DNA from: Micromonospora rosaria
GTDB taxonomy: Bacteria > Actinomycetota > Actinomycetes > Mycobacteriales > Micromonosporaceae
Length of the DNA stretch: 41,447 bases
Assembly (NCBI RefSeq): GCF_001567585.1
Contig: NZ_LRQV01000053.1
Location: 1 to 41,447, forward strand
Direction: 5' to 3'
Below, one piece after another: positions 1 to 7,776 of the stretch (positions are counted from its first letter, which is position 1; each line of letters starts with the position of its first letter). The notes under the pieces were generated by a model. That model was not told the origin of the DNA and made no database searches. It worked only from the letters and a program-made list of their open reading frames with translations. The position numbers and the translations under genes were made by a program.

Positions 1-1102
1 GCGGACGGCGGCGGGAGCGCAGGATCCCCACGATGCCGGCGCCGACCAGCAGCGCGCCGAGAATCCCGATCGCCGCGATCAGGTACGTGATGTCGTCCAG
101 GGAGAGGCCGGAGAGGAAGGACTGTTCCTTGGCCGGTGGCGGCTCGGGCCCGGCGGCGAGCTCCGCCGCGGTCTTCTGCGACGGGGTGTACGCGAGGATG
201 TCGATCGGATCCGAGTCCTCCAGCTGGCCGCCGTCGGAGACGGTGACGAAGGTCTTGCCGTCCGGCGTGTACGCGATCGCCTCGCCGAAGGGGTCGGCCA
301 GCGGCGTCACCCGGGGCGTGCCCGTGGTCAGGGCGCCGAGCACGTCGCCGTCGGTGACGTCGTACTCGAAGGCGTCCGCGTAGGTGCGCAGCACCACCCG
401 GGTGCCGTCCGGCGACCGGGCCGCACCGGTGACGGCCAGCCGCCCGGGGGCGCCCAGCCGGTTGTCGGTGGTGGTCTTCGGGAGGGTGACGTCGCCGACC
501 TTCTTCATCGGCACCGGGTCGGTGTCACCGGACTTCAGCGGCCCGGTGGGGGTGAAGATCTGCGACTTGCCGTTGAGCTCCTTGGTGATCACCAACGGCA
601 GGTTGTCCGGGCCGATCAGCAGCGCCTCCGCGTCGTGCGGCTTGCGCTCCGGGTACGACAGGCGGTGCAGCACCGGGCGCTCGGAACCGTCGACCGGCAT
701 GGTCCACACCGCGACCCGCTGCCGGCGTTCGCTGCTGGTGATGTTGTCACCGATGTCGGCGATCCAGAGCGTCCTGCCGTCCGGCGAGAGCGCCAGGTCC
801 TCGGTGTCGAACGGCCCCTGCTGGGTGTACTGCACCGCCTTGGTGACCCGGCACCGGCTGTCGAGGTAGAAGACGCGCTTGCGCTCCTCGACGTCGGAGC
901 TGTCGTTGACGACGATGTAGCCGTTCTCGGTGGCCACCAGGCCGGAGAGCTCCCGCAGGCGCTCGTCCGAGACCGTGCACCGCTTCTTGCCCGGCTCCGC
1001 CTCGGTCTGCGGAGCCGGCGCGGCCGTGGCCGCGCCGGGAAACGCCACGGTGGCCCCGAACAGGGCGACGGCAACCGTGAACAAGGAGACGACGCGGCGC
1101 AT
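1..1102 (-). CDS. Secreted, membrane-anchored beta-propeller-like protein (3' end cut by window)
   Basis: The reading frame opens at the ATG at 1102 and is still open at position 1, so 367 codons are visible and the C-terminus is missing. The first 28 or so residues form a signal peptide (MRRVV, then a hydrophobic stretch ending in an Ala-rich cleavage region). The middle carries blade-like repeats with LALSPDGRTLWIADIGDN, SPDGTRVVL and YTPDGKTFVTVSDGG, as in WD40/PD40-type propellers. Near the visible end a Pro-rich linker leads into one hydrophobic segment (about 340-360) followed by Arg residues (RSRRR), so the domain should face outside and be held by a C-terminal membrane anchor. It starts 44 bp after the hflX stop and may be co-transcribed with it. 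No specific function can be assigned; the fold call comes from motifs only. Confidence 0.75.
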   Translation of the reverse strand, partial: MRRVVSLFTVAVALFGATVAFPGAATAAPAPQTEAEPGKKRCTVSDERLRELSGLVATENGYIVVNDSSDVEERKRVFYLDSRCRVTKAVQYTQQGPFDTEDLALSPDGRTLWIADIGDNITSSERRQRVAVWTMPVDGSERPVLHRLSYPERKPHDAEALLIGPDNLPLVITKELNGKSQIFTPTGPLKSGDTDPVPMKKVGDVTLPKTTTDNRLGAPGRLAVTGAARSPDGTRVVLRTYADAFEYDVTDGDVLGALTTGTPRVTPLADPFGEAIAYTPDGKTFVTVSDGGQLEDSDPIDILAYTPSQKTAAELAAGPEPPPAKEQSFLSGLSLDDITYLIAAIGILGALLVGAGIVGILRSRRRP

Positions 1103-1146
1103 GACGTCAGTGTCGCATGTCTCTGTTACCGGTTGGTCGACGCCGG

Positions 1147-2634
1147 TCAGCGGTGGGCGGTCACCACCCGGTCCGTCCGGTCCTCGTCGAACGGCGCCAG
1201 TTCGGCGGCGAGCCCCTCGTCCACCCGGACGTGCAGCACCGTGCCCTCGGGCAGGTGCTCGGTGCTCAGCACCTCACCGTACTGGTGCACCCGGGCGACC
1301 AGGTCCCCCCGGTCGTACGGCAGCACGGCCCGGACCTCGACCGCCGGGGTCGGCAGCCGGCTCTCCACCACCGCCCGCAGCTCGTCGATGCCGCGCCCGG
1401 TGTGGGCGGAGACGAAGACGGCGTCCGGCCAGAGCCGCTTGAGCCGCAGCAGCGTCTCCTCGTCGGCGGCGTCGACCTTGTTGACCACCAGCAGCTCGGG
1501 CAGCCGCTCCGCGCCCGCCTCGACGAGCACCTCCCGGACCGCCCGGACCTGCTCCTCCGGGTCGGGGTGGGCGCCGTCGACGACGTGCACCAGCAGGTCG
1601 GCGTCGGCGACCTCCTCCAGCGTCGAGCGGAACGCCTCGACGATCTGGTGCGGCAGGTGCCGGACGAACCCGACGGTGTCGGAGAGGGTGTACTGCCGCC
1701 CGTCGGCGGTGGTGGCCCGCCGGGTGGTCGGGTCGAGGGTGGCGAAGAGCGCGTTCTCCACCAGCACGCCCGCCCCGGTGAGCCGGTTGAGCAGGCTGGA
1801 CTTGCCCGCGTTGGTGTACCCGGCGATGGCCACCGCCGGCACCACGTTGCGCGCCCGCCGGGCCCGCTTGGTCTGGCGTACCGTCTTCATGCTCTTGATC
1901 TCGCGGCGCAGCCGGGCGATCCGGTGGCGGATGCGCCGCCGGTCGGTCTCCAGCTTGGTCTCACCGGGACCACGCAGGCCCACGCCGCCGCCGGCCCCGC
2001 CCCCGCCGCCGGAGCCACCGGCCTGCCGGGAGAGGGCCTCGCCCCAGCCGCGCAGCCGGGGCAGCAGGTACTCGAGCTGGGCCAGCTCGACCTGCGCCTT
2101 GCCCTCCTTGCTCTTGGCGTGCTGGGCAAAGATGTCGAGGATCAGCGCCGTCCGGTCGATCACCTTGACCTTGATCCGCTGCTCCAGGTTGCGCAGCTGG
2201 GACGGGGAAAGCTCACCGTCGCAGATCACCGTGTCGGCACCGGAGGAGCGGACCACCGCGCCGAGGTCCTCGACCTTGCCGCGACCGATGTACGTCGCCG
2301 GGTCGGGCCGGGTACGGCGCTGGATGAGCCCCTCCAGGACCTGCGATCCGGCGGTCTCGGCCAGCGCGGCGAGCTCGGTGAGCGAGTTCTCCGCGTCGGC
2401 GACCGTACCCTCGGTCCAGACGCCGACCAGGACGACCCGCTCCAGTCGCAGCTGCCGGTACTCGACCTCGGTGACGTCGGTGAGCTCGGTGGAGAGGCCG
2501 GGAACGCGACGCAGGGCCTGGCGCTCCGACAGCTCCAGCTCACCGGTGGTGGCGTCGAGTTCCTCGCCCTCGACTGAGACGAAGGTCTCCTGGTCTCGCA
2601 AACCGCTCTCCCGCCTGTTGTCCGACAATGTCAC
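1147..2634 (-). CDS. hflX: Ribosome-associated GTPase HflX
   Basis: HflX is a GTPase that binds the 50S subunit and can split stalled or hibernating ribosomes (family knowledge). From the GTG at 2634 the protein has 495 residues: an N-terminal HflX domain, a Gly-rich linker (about 206-218), a basic helical region (GPGETKLETDRRRI) and the G domain with G1 GYTNAGKSS (272-280), G3 DTVGF (319-323), G4 NKVD and G5 VSA. The frame also has an upstream GTG at 2661, but that start lies inside a perfect 10-bp inverted repeat (2647-2678) that looks regulatory. The 2634 GTG gives an N-terminus (VTLSDNRRESG) that runs directly into the conserved domain. Neither GTG has a strong Shine-Dalgarno sequence. 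The family call is secure; the start is not. Confidence 0.95.
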   Translation of the reverse strand: MTLSDNRRESGLRDQETFVSVEGEELDATTGELELSERQALRRVPGLSTELTDVTEVEYRQLRLERVVLVGVWTEGTVADAENSLTELAALAETAGSQVLEGLIQRRTRPDPATYIGRGKVEDLGAVVRSSGADTVICDGELSPSQLRNLEQRIKVKVIDRTALILDIFAQHAKSKEGKAQVELAQLEYLLPRLRGWGEALSRQAGGSGGGGGAGGGVGLRGPGETKLETDRRRIRHRIARLRREIKSMKTVRQTKRARRARNVVPAVAIAGYTNAGKSSLLNRLTGAGVLVENALFATLDPTTRRATTADGRQYTLSDTVGFVRHLPHQIVEAFRSTLEEVADADLLVHVVDGAHPDPEEQVRAVREVLVEAGAERLPELLVVNKVDAADEETLLRLKRLWPDAVFVSAHTGRGIDELRAVVESRLPTPAVEVRAVLPYDRGDLVARVHQYGEVLSTEHLPEGTVLHVRVDEGLAAELAPFDEDRTDRVVTAHR

Positions 2635-2646
2635 GTGTGTCCGATA

Positions 2647-2678
2647 GGTAGCTGACCGCACAGAATCTGTCAGCTACC
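2647..2678. promoter_or_regulatory. Perfect 10-bp inverted repeat upstream of hflX
   Basis: GGTAGCTGAC (2647-2656) is exactly repeated in inverted form as GTCAGCTACC (2669-2678) with a 12-nt spacer. It lies 12-44 nt upstream of the preferred hflX start at 2634. It could be an operator (centre spacing about 22 bp, or two helical turns) or a 5'-leader hairpin. It does not resemble the actinobacterial LexA box. Function is inferred. Confidence 0.6.
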
Positions 2679-2738
2679 GGTAATCCTGTCATGGAGCAAC
2701 GCCGCACGCACGTGCTATATGCCCGCCTCCGACCGGTG

Positions 2739-2834
2739 AACCAGGAGGGTGCACGCCGGTCTCGGCCGGCCAGCCAGGGGGGTGCACGCCGGTCTCGGCC
2801 GGCCAACCAGGGGGTGAATGCCGGACGACCTCGG
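2739..2834. repeat. 33-bp tandem repeat (about 2.7 copies) upstream of the malic enzyme gene
   Basis: Two nearly identical 33-bp units (about 2739-2771 and 2772-2804) share GTGCACGCCGGTCTCGGCC; a third, degenerate copy (2805-2834) follows. Each of the first two units contains the palindromes GTGCAC and GGCCGGCC. The array sits between the hflX upstream region and the malic enzyme start and so may affect either divergent promoter. No reading frame across it looks like a gene. Confidence 0.75.
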
Positions 2835-2898
2835 CGGGCGAGTAGAAAGGCGGGGCGACATCTGACCGGCCGCCAGCGTTGACGGAGGGGATTTTTCC

Positions 2899-4371
2899 GT
2901 GGCCATCACCCGACTTCCGAGTGCCGGATTCTCGATCACGATCCGGATCGCGGTGCCTGCGGACGCCTCCTCGATCGGCCGGCTGACCACCTGTGTCGGC
3001 GAGTCCGGCGCGATCGTCACCGCCCTGGACGTGGTCGACTCCGACCCGACCAACGTGATCGTCGACCTGACCTGCGACACCGCCGACGCCCACCACGCCG
3101 ACCAGGTGGTCCAGGCGCTGAGCGCGCTGGACGGCGTGGACGTGCGCAAGGTCTCCGACCGCACCTTCCTGCTGCACCTCGGCGGCAAGATCGAGGTCAG
3201 CTCCAAGGTCTCGCTGCGCACCCGCGACGAGCTGTCCCGGGCGTACACCCCGGGCGTGGCGCGGGTCTGCCAGGCGATCGCGGAGAACCCGGCCGACGCC
3301 CGCCGGCTGACCATCAAGCGCAACACGGTCGCCGTGGTCAGCGACGGCTCGGCCGTGCTCGGCCTGGGCAACCTCGGCCCGGCCGCCTCGCTGCCGGTGA
3401 TGGAGGGCAAGGCGGCGCTGTTCAAGCGCTTCGGCGGGGTGGACGCCTGGCCGGTGGTGCTGGACACCCAGGACACCGACGAGATCGTGCAGATCGTCAA
3501 GGCGATCGCCCCCGCGTACGGCGGGATCAACCTGGAGGACATCGCCGCGCCGCGCTGCTTCGAGATCGAGGCCCGGCTGCGTGACGCGCTGGACATCCCG
3601 GTCTTCCACGACGACCAGCACGGCACCGCCATCGTGGTGCTGGCCGCGCTGACCAACGCGCTGCGCGTGGTCGGCAAGCAGCTCGCCGACGTCCGGGTGG
3701 TGGTCTCCGGTGCCGGCGCGGCGGGCACCGCGATCATGAAGCTGCTGCTGCGCCAGGGCGTGGGCGACATCATCGCCTACGACCGGCAGGGCGCCCTGCA
3801 CCGTGGTCTGACCGGGCTTAACCCGGCCTGGCAGTGGCTGGCCGAGAACACCAACCGGGACAACTACTCCGGTGACCTGGCCGGGGCGGTCCGGGGCGCG
3901 GACGTCTTCATCGGGGTCAGCGCGCCGAACCTGCTCACCGGCGACGACATCGCCACCATGGCCAAGAGCGCGATCGTCTTCGCGCTGGCCAACCCGGACC
4001 CGGAGGTGGACCCCCGGGAGGCGCGCAAGCACGCCGCGGTGGTCGCCACCGGCCGCTCGGACCAGCCGAACCAGATCAACAACGTGCTGGCCTTCCCCGG
4101 CGTGTTCCGGGGCATGCTGGACGCCCACGCCGAGGAGTTCACCGAGGAGATGGCGATCGCCGCCGCCCGGGCCATCGCGGACGTGGTCGGCGAGGAGAAG
4201 ATCAACCCGACGGTGATCGTGCCGAGCGTCTTCGACTCCCGGGTCGCCCCGGCGGTCGCCGCCGCCGTCCGCGCCGCCGCGCAGAACCCGGCCGCCACCC
4301 CCGCCCCCGCCGCCGACCCCGGCCCCGCCGACCTCCCCGAGATCGCCGCCACCGCCTCCGCCACCCCCTGA
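2899..4371 (+). CDS. NAD(P)-dependent malic enzyme with N-terminal ACT domain
   Basis: The enzyme oxidatively decarboxylates malate to pyruvate, linking the TCA cycle to pyruvate and NAD(P)H supply. The 490-residue product starts at GTG 2899, preceded by GGAGGGG at about 2883-2889. Residues about 10-85 form an ACT-like regulatory domain (ITIRIAV...VIVDLTCDT). The malic N-domain follows with SRAYTPGVARVCQAI, DGSAVLGLGNLGP, MEGKAALFKRFGG and NLEDIAAPRCFEIE. The NAD-binding domain has HDDQHGTAIVVLAAL, VVSGAGAAGTAI and FALANPDPEV. The last 40 residues are Ala/Pro-rich and probably disordered. The ACT-malic arrangement is common in actinobacteria and Firmicutes and suggests amino acid feedback control. 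It stands alone and converges on dapF. Cofactor preference cannot be read with confidence. Confidence 0.95.
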   Translation: MAITRLPSAGFSITIRIAVPADASSIGRLTTCVGESGAIVTALDVVDSDPTNVIVDLTCDTADAHHADQVVQALSALDGVDVRKVSDRTFLLHLGGKIEVSSKVSLRTRDELSRAYTPGVARVCQAIAENPADARRLTIKRNTVAVVSDGSAVLGLGNLGPAASLPVMEGKAALFKRFGGVDAWPVVLDTQDTDEIVQIVKAIAPAYGGINLEDIAAPRCFEIEARLRDALDIPVFHDDQHGTAIVVLAALTNALRVVGKQLADVRVVVSGAGAAGTAIMKLLLRQGVGDIIAYDRQGALHRGLTGLNPAWQWLAENTNRDNYSGDLAGAVRGADVFIGVSAPNLLTGDDIATMAKSAIVFALANPDPEVDPREARKHAAVVATGRSDQPNQINNVLAFPGVFRGMLDAHAEEFTEEMAIAAARAIADVVGEEKINPTVIVPSVFDSRVAPAVAAAVRAAAQNPAATPAPAADPGPADLPEIAATASATP

Positions 4372-4413
4372 CCCCCCGCGCCCCACCCCGTCCCCTCCCC
4401 CGCCCGTTTCTCG

Positions 4414-4484
4414 GCGATCTTGCAGTTGCCGCCCCGACAAAGCGGGCGAACAGCCCGGAACACGGGCCGCAACTGCAAGATCGC
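4414..4484. terminator. Large inverted repeat between convergent malic enzyme and dapF genes
   Basis: GCGATCTTGCAGTTGC (4414-4429) pairs perfectly over 16 bp with GCAACTGCAAGATCGC (4469-4484). The 39-nt interior can form a smaller hairpin (GCCCG/CGGGC around 4453-4467). It lies between two converging genes and probably serves as a bidirectional terminator. Its arms are less GC-rich than the surroundings, which suggests a dispersed intergenic palindrome family rather than a terminator evolved in place. No second copy is visible in this window. Confidence 0.7.
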
Positions 4485-4511
4485 GGAGGGAAGAGGGGCG
4501 GGGAGAGGGGG

Positions 4512-5342
4512 TCAGGGGTGGAGGGTGCCGGTGGCGACGAGGGTGGCCGGGCCGGTGAGCCAGCAGGAGTCCTCGGTGAGCCGTACGGTGAGGCGGCCTC
4601 CGGGGACGTCGACCGCGACGCTGCCGGTGTCCAGGCCGGCGTCGCGCAGGGCCACCGCGCCGACCGCGCAGGCGCCCGTACCGCAGGAGAGGGTCTCGGC
4701 GGAGCCGCGCTCGTAGACCCGCATCAGCACGTGGGCGTCGGTGCCGTCGACCGGCTCCGCCGGGGCGGTGAACTCGACGTTCACCCCGGCCGGGAAGACC
4801 GCCGGGTCGAACCCGGGCGCCCGGGTGAGGTCCAGCGCCGGCAGCTCCAGCCCCGCCGGCAGGGCGCACACCAGGTGCGGGTTGCCGACGTCCACCGCCG
4901 CGCCGGGCAGGGTGAGCCCGCCGAGGCTGGCGGCCGAGGTGTCGTACACCCGGGGGCGGCGCATCTCGACGGAGATCTCGTCGCCCACGACGAGCGCGCG
5001 CACGACGCCGGCCCGGGTCGCCACCGGCAACGCCCGGCCCGCCGGGGTGGCCAGCCCGGTGTCGAGCAGGTACCGGACGAAGACCCGTGCCCCGTTGCCG
5101 CACATCTCGGCGAAGGAGCCGTCAGCGTTCCAGTAGTCCATGAACCACTCGGCCTCGCCGGCCTGCCCGGCCCCCTCGGGGTGCTTGGCCGCCCGGACCA
5201 CCCGCAGCACGCCGTCCGCGCCGAGGCCACGCCGCCGGTCGCAGAGCGCGGCGACCCGCTCGGGGGTCAGGTCGAGGGTGCCGTCCGGGTCGGGAAGGAT
5301 GACGAAGTCGTTGCCGGTGCCGTGCCCCTTGGTGAACTCCAC
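4512..5342 (-). CDS. dapF: Diaminopimelate epimerase
   Basis: DapF interconverts LL- and meso-diaminopimelate in the cytosol, feeding lysine and peptidoglycan synthesis. The 276-residue product matches the normal family length. Both catalytic cysteines are present: Cys81 in EMCGNGAR and Cys220 in SCGTGACA, with the N-terminal signature KGHGTGNDFV. The start is GTG 5342, 10 nt after the miaA stop codon, so the gene is the last of a minus-strand run with the LigB-like gene and miaA, an order typical of actinobacteria. Transcription should stop at the inverted repeat at 4414-4484. Confidence 0.97.
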   Translation of the reverse strand: MEFTKGHGTGNDFVILPDPDGTLDLTPERVAALCDRRRGLGADGVLRVVRAAKHPEGAGQAGEAEWFMDYWNADGSFAEMCGNGARVFVRYLLDTGLATPAGRALPVATRAGVVRALVVGDEISVEMRRPRVYDTSAASLGGLTLPGAAVDVGNPHLVCALPAGLELPALDLTRAPGFDPAVFPAGVNVEFTAPAEPVDGTDAHVLMRVYERGSAETLSCGTGACAVGAVALRDAGLDTGSVAVDVPGGRLTVRLTEDSCWLTGPATLVATGTLHP

Positions 5343-5352
5343 GCCCCCATCA

Positions 5353-6303
5353 TCACCCAGCGGGACGCACCAGCCGCAGGGCGGCCTCGACCAGGTCCGG
5401 CGCGGCCGAGTCCAGCCAGTGCACGCGCGGGTCGCGGCGGAACCAGGAGCGCTGCCGGCGGACGAAGCGGCGGGTGGCCCGGACCGTCTCGTCGCGCGCC
5501 TGCGCCTCGGTCCACTCGCCGTCGAGCAGGCGCAGCACCTGCTGGTACCCGAGGGCCCGGCTGGCGGTCCGCCCCTGCCGCAGGCCCCGGCCGACCAGCT
5601 CGCGGACCTCGGCGACGAGGCCGTCGGCCCACATCCGGTCCACCCGTACCGCGATCCGCTCGTCCAGCACGGCGGTGTCCAGGTCCACGCCGAGCTGCAC
5701 GGACGGGTAGTACGGGGTGGGTTCGGGCAGCGCGGCGGTGAACGGCGCCCCGGTCAGCTCGATCACCTCCAGGGCCCGGACGATCCGCCGGCCGTTGCCG
5801 GGCAGGATGCCCGCCGCCGCGGCCGGGTCGGCCGCGCGCAGCCGCGCGTACAGCGGGGCGGGGCCGACGGCGGCGAGTTCCCGTTCGAGGCGGTCGCGCA
5901 GCGCCGGGTCGGTGCCGGGGAACTCGAAGCGTTCCAGCACCGCCCGCACGTACAGGCCGGAGCCGCCGACCAGCAGCGGCACCCGCCCCCGGGCGAGGAT
6001 GTCGTCGATCGCCGCGCGGGCCAGCCGCTGGTACTCGGCGACACTGGCCGGCTCGGTGACGTCCCAGATGTCCAGCAGGTGGTGCGGCACGCCGTCGCGT
6101 TCGGCCGGGGTGAGCTTGGCGGTGCCGACGTCCATGCCCCGGTAGAGCTGCATCGAGTCGGCGTTGACCACCTCCCCGCCGAGGGCGTGCGCCAGCGGGA
6201 TGCTGAGCGCGGACTTCCCGGCGGCGGTCGGCCCGACCACCGCCACGACCGTCCCGGCCCCACCGCCCGCCGGGTCGACGGGCGGGCCGGCCGCCGCGCT
6301 CAC
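5353..6303 (-). CDS. miaA: tRNA dimethylallyltransferase
   Basis: MiaA transfers a dimethylallyl group to N6 of A37 in tRNAs that read UNN codons; MiaB, encoded at 10347-11825, then methylthiolates the same base. The product has 316 residues: P-loop VVGPTAAGKSALS near residue 20, DSMQLYRGMDVGTAKLTP, the HHLLD motif and the Arg-rich C-terminal region (RRFVRRQRSWFRRD). The start is GTG 6303, whose GTGA overlaps the stop of the upstream LigB-like gene (6300-6302), indicating translational coupling. The frame stays open to 7899, but everything upstream of 6303 is low-complexity and antisense to or out of frame with real genes, so it is excluded. Confidence 0.96.
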   Translation of the reverse strand: MSAAAGPPVDPAGGGAGTVVAVVGPTAAGKSALSIPLAHALGGEVVNADSMQLYRGMDVGTAKLTPAERDGVPHHLLDIWDVTEPASVAEYQRLARAAIDDILARGRVPLLVGGSGLYVRAVLERFEFPGTDPALRDRLERELAAVGPAPLYARLRAADPAAAAGILPGNGRRIVRALEVIELTGAPFTAALPEPTPYYPSVQLGVDLDTAVLDERIAVRVDRMWADGLVAEVRELVGRGLRQGRTASRALGYQQVLRLLDGEWTEAQARDETVRATRRFVRRQRSWFRRDPRVHWLDSAAPDLVEAALRLVRPAG

Positions 6304-7034
6304 GCCGGCCCGCCCGCCGGCCGCCGCCAGGAGGCCACGAAGTAGGCCACGCCGTAGGGCACGGTGTAGTGGGTCAGCTCGCCCTGCCAGGTGCCGCCGG
6401 CCGCGCGGGCCGCCCCGGCGAGGACCTGCCAGGGTGCCCGGCCGGCGGCTCTCAGCTCCGCCGACCGGTCCGGGTCCAGGTCGAGCAGGGCGTCGGTGTC
6501 CGCGGCGGCCAGGGCCGCGGCCACCCCGTCGTCGTACGCCTCGGCGCGCGGGTCGTCGTAGCCGGGCGCCGCCGTGCCCCGGCAGGCCGACCCGTCCCCG
6601 AGCACCAGCAGGGCGAACGGGTGCTCGGTCCGCCGGACCAGGTCCGCGCCGAGGGTGGCGCAGGCGGTGGTGGTGGCGTCGACGGCGACCGCCTCGGCGA
6701 ACCGGGGCAGGTCGGTGCCGGAGCGCCCGAGCAGCCAGGCGCCGATGGTCAGGCTCAACGGCAGCCGCTCGCCGCCGGCGCAGTTGACCTTCCACAGTCG
6801 GACCGCCCGGTCGAGCCCGTACGGGCGCAGCGACCCGTAGTCGGCGGTCCGGAAGGCGGTGCTCTCCGGACCGCCGCCGACCAGCAGGATCAGCTCCGGC
6901 CCGGCGGCCAGCAGGCCGGCGACGGCCGCGTCGCAGGCGGCCCGGAGATCGTCCAGCTCCGGCGCGGCGGCGCCGGCGAGGTCGGGTACGAGCAGTGGCG
7001 GGTGGGGGCAGACGGCGGCGGCGACCAGGGACAC
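6300..7034 (-). CDS. LigB-like (class III extradiol dioxygenase fold) protein of unknown substrate
   Basis: The 244-residue product begins SLVAAAVCPHPPLLVPDLAG; the early CPHPPLL with its His is typical of the class III extradiol dioxygenase subunit B fold. Further family-like pieces are ELILLVGGGPES, FALLVLGDGSACRG and the end THYTVPYGVAYFVASW. The start is GTG 7034. It overlaps miaA by 4 nt, so the two should be translated together. Small LigB-like proteins next to miaA and dapF are a recurrent actinobacterial arrangement, but no substrate is established, and a classic ring-cleaving role is doubtful in this housekeeping setting. The fold assignment is fairly secure; the function is unknown. 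Confidence 0.85.
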   Translation of the reverse strand: MSLVAAAVCPHPPLLVPDLAGAAAPELDDLRAACDAAVAGLLAAGPELILLVGGGPESTAFRTADYGSLRPYGLDRAVRLWKVNCAGGERLPLSLTIGAWLLGRSGTDLPRFAEAVAVDATTTACATLGADLVRRTEHPFALLVLGDGSACRGTAAPGYDDPRAEAYDDGVAAALAAADTDALLDLDPDRSAELRAAGRAPWQVLAGAARAAGGTWQGELTHYTVPYGVAYFVASWRRPAGGPA

Positions 7035-7079
7035 CAGGCAACCGTAGCGGCCGGGTGGTGGGGCTTCCCGCTGACCCGG

Positions 7080-7529
7080 TCAGCCGGCGTGGTCGCCCCA
7101 GCCGCCCTGCACCATGGTCTGGAACCGCCACTGCCCGCCCACCTTGACCAGCACGTCGGCGTAGCGGACCCGCTGCCGGTGGCCGTCCACGGTGAACTCG
7201 GCGTCGGTGAACACCACGGCCAGGCTGGCGGTGAGGAAGTGCGGGGTGCGCCGGGACTCCATCGTCACCTCCCCCGCGCCGCCGAGGACCCCACCCATCA
7301 TCTCCAGGTACGCCGCCCGGTCGAGTTGCTGGGCCGAGGCCTCCCCGGCGGCGTCGTCGGTGACCGTGTTGAGGGGGAACAGCGCCAGGTCGGCGGTGCC
7401 GGCGACGTCGCCCGCCGCGGCGAGGGCGTCGTACCGGCGGAACCAGTCGTCGAGGGCGGCCAACTCCTCGGCGCTGGGGACGTACCCGGCGTCGGCCGGT
7501 GGGACGGTCCGGGACGGGGTCTGGGACAT
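7080..7529 (-). CDS. SnoaL/NTF2-like fold protein
   Basis: The 149-residue product has the length and pattern of SnoaL-like/NTF2-like domains: an N-terminal helix (SAEELAALDDWFRRYDALAAAGD), then RAAYLEMMGGVLGG, and a C-terminal sheet (LAVVFTDAEFTVDGH, RYADVLVKVGGQWRFQTMVQGGW). The ATG at 7529 has a good Shine-Dalgarno (AAGGAG) about 8 nt upstream. It ends 45 nt before the LigB-like gene and could be the first gene of that run. Such domains act as small-molecule enzymes or binding proteins; nothing here fixes the ligand. Confidence 0.8.
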   Translation of the reverse strand: MSQTPSRTVPPADAGYVPSAEELAALDDWFRRYDALAAAGDVAGTADLALFPLNTVTDDAAGEASAQQLDRAAYLEMMGGVLGGAGEVTMESRRTPHFLTASLAVVFTDAEFTVDGHRQRVRYADVLVKVGGQWRFQTMVQGGWGDHAG

Positions 7530-7776
7530 CGGGCGGGCTCCTTCCGGCCCCCGACGGGGGCAGCTTGTCGTACATCGTACGGTAAAGAAGACGGGAACGC
7601 CGAACCGGCCGACGTGCGGGTCCCCACCGGGGAGTAGGACACCGTATGGTCACGGTCGGCGATAGGCGCTCGACGCGGACCCGGTGAGACCTGTGACAAT
7701 GCCGGGAGTAACTTGCTGCGCCGTGGCGGCGATCGCGGGTCCGACCTGTCGACGCCGGGAGAACGAGGATGGGCAC
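7530..7776. promoter_or_regulatory. Divergent intergenic region with a 13-bp palindrome
   Basis: This 247-bp region separates the SnoaL-like gene (-) from the DUF349 gene (+). CGTAC-atc-GTACG at 7569-7581 is a perfect inverted repeat, 40-52 bp upstream of the SnoaL-like start. On the minus strand it contains TACGAT, a possible -10 element, so a repressor bound there would cover the promoter. A good ribosome binding site (GAGAACGAGG, about 7760-7769) precedes the DUF349 start. I see no gene in it. Confidence 0.4.

Noticed and set aside
2689..5103. An 804-codon minus-strand frame across the malic enzyme gene
   Set aside because: It is antisense to a well-supported gene and consists of low-complexity Arg/Gly/His-rich sequence typical of shadow frames in high-GC DNA.
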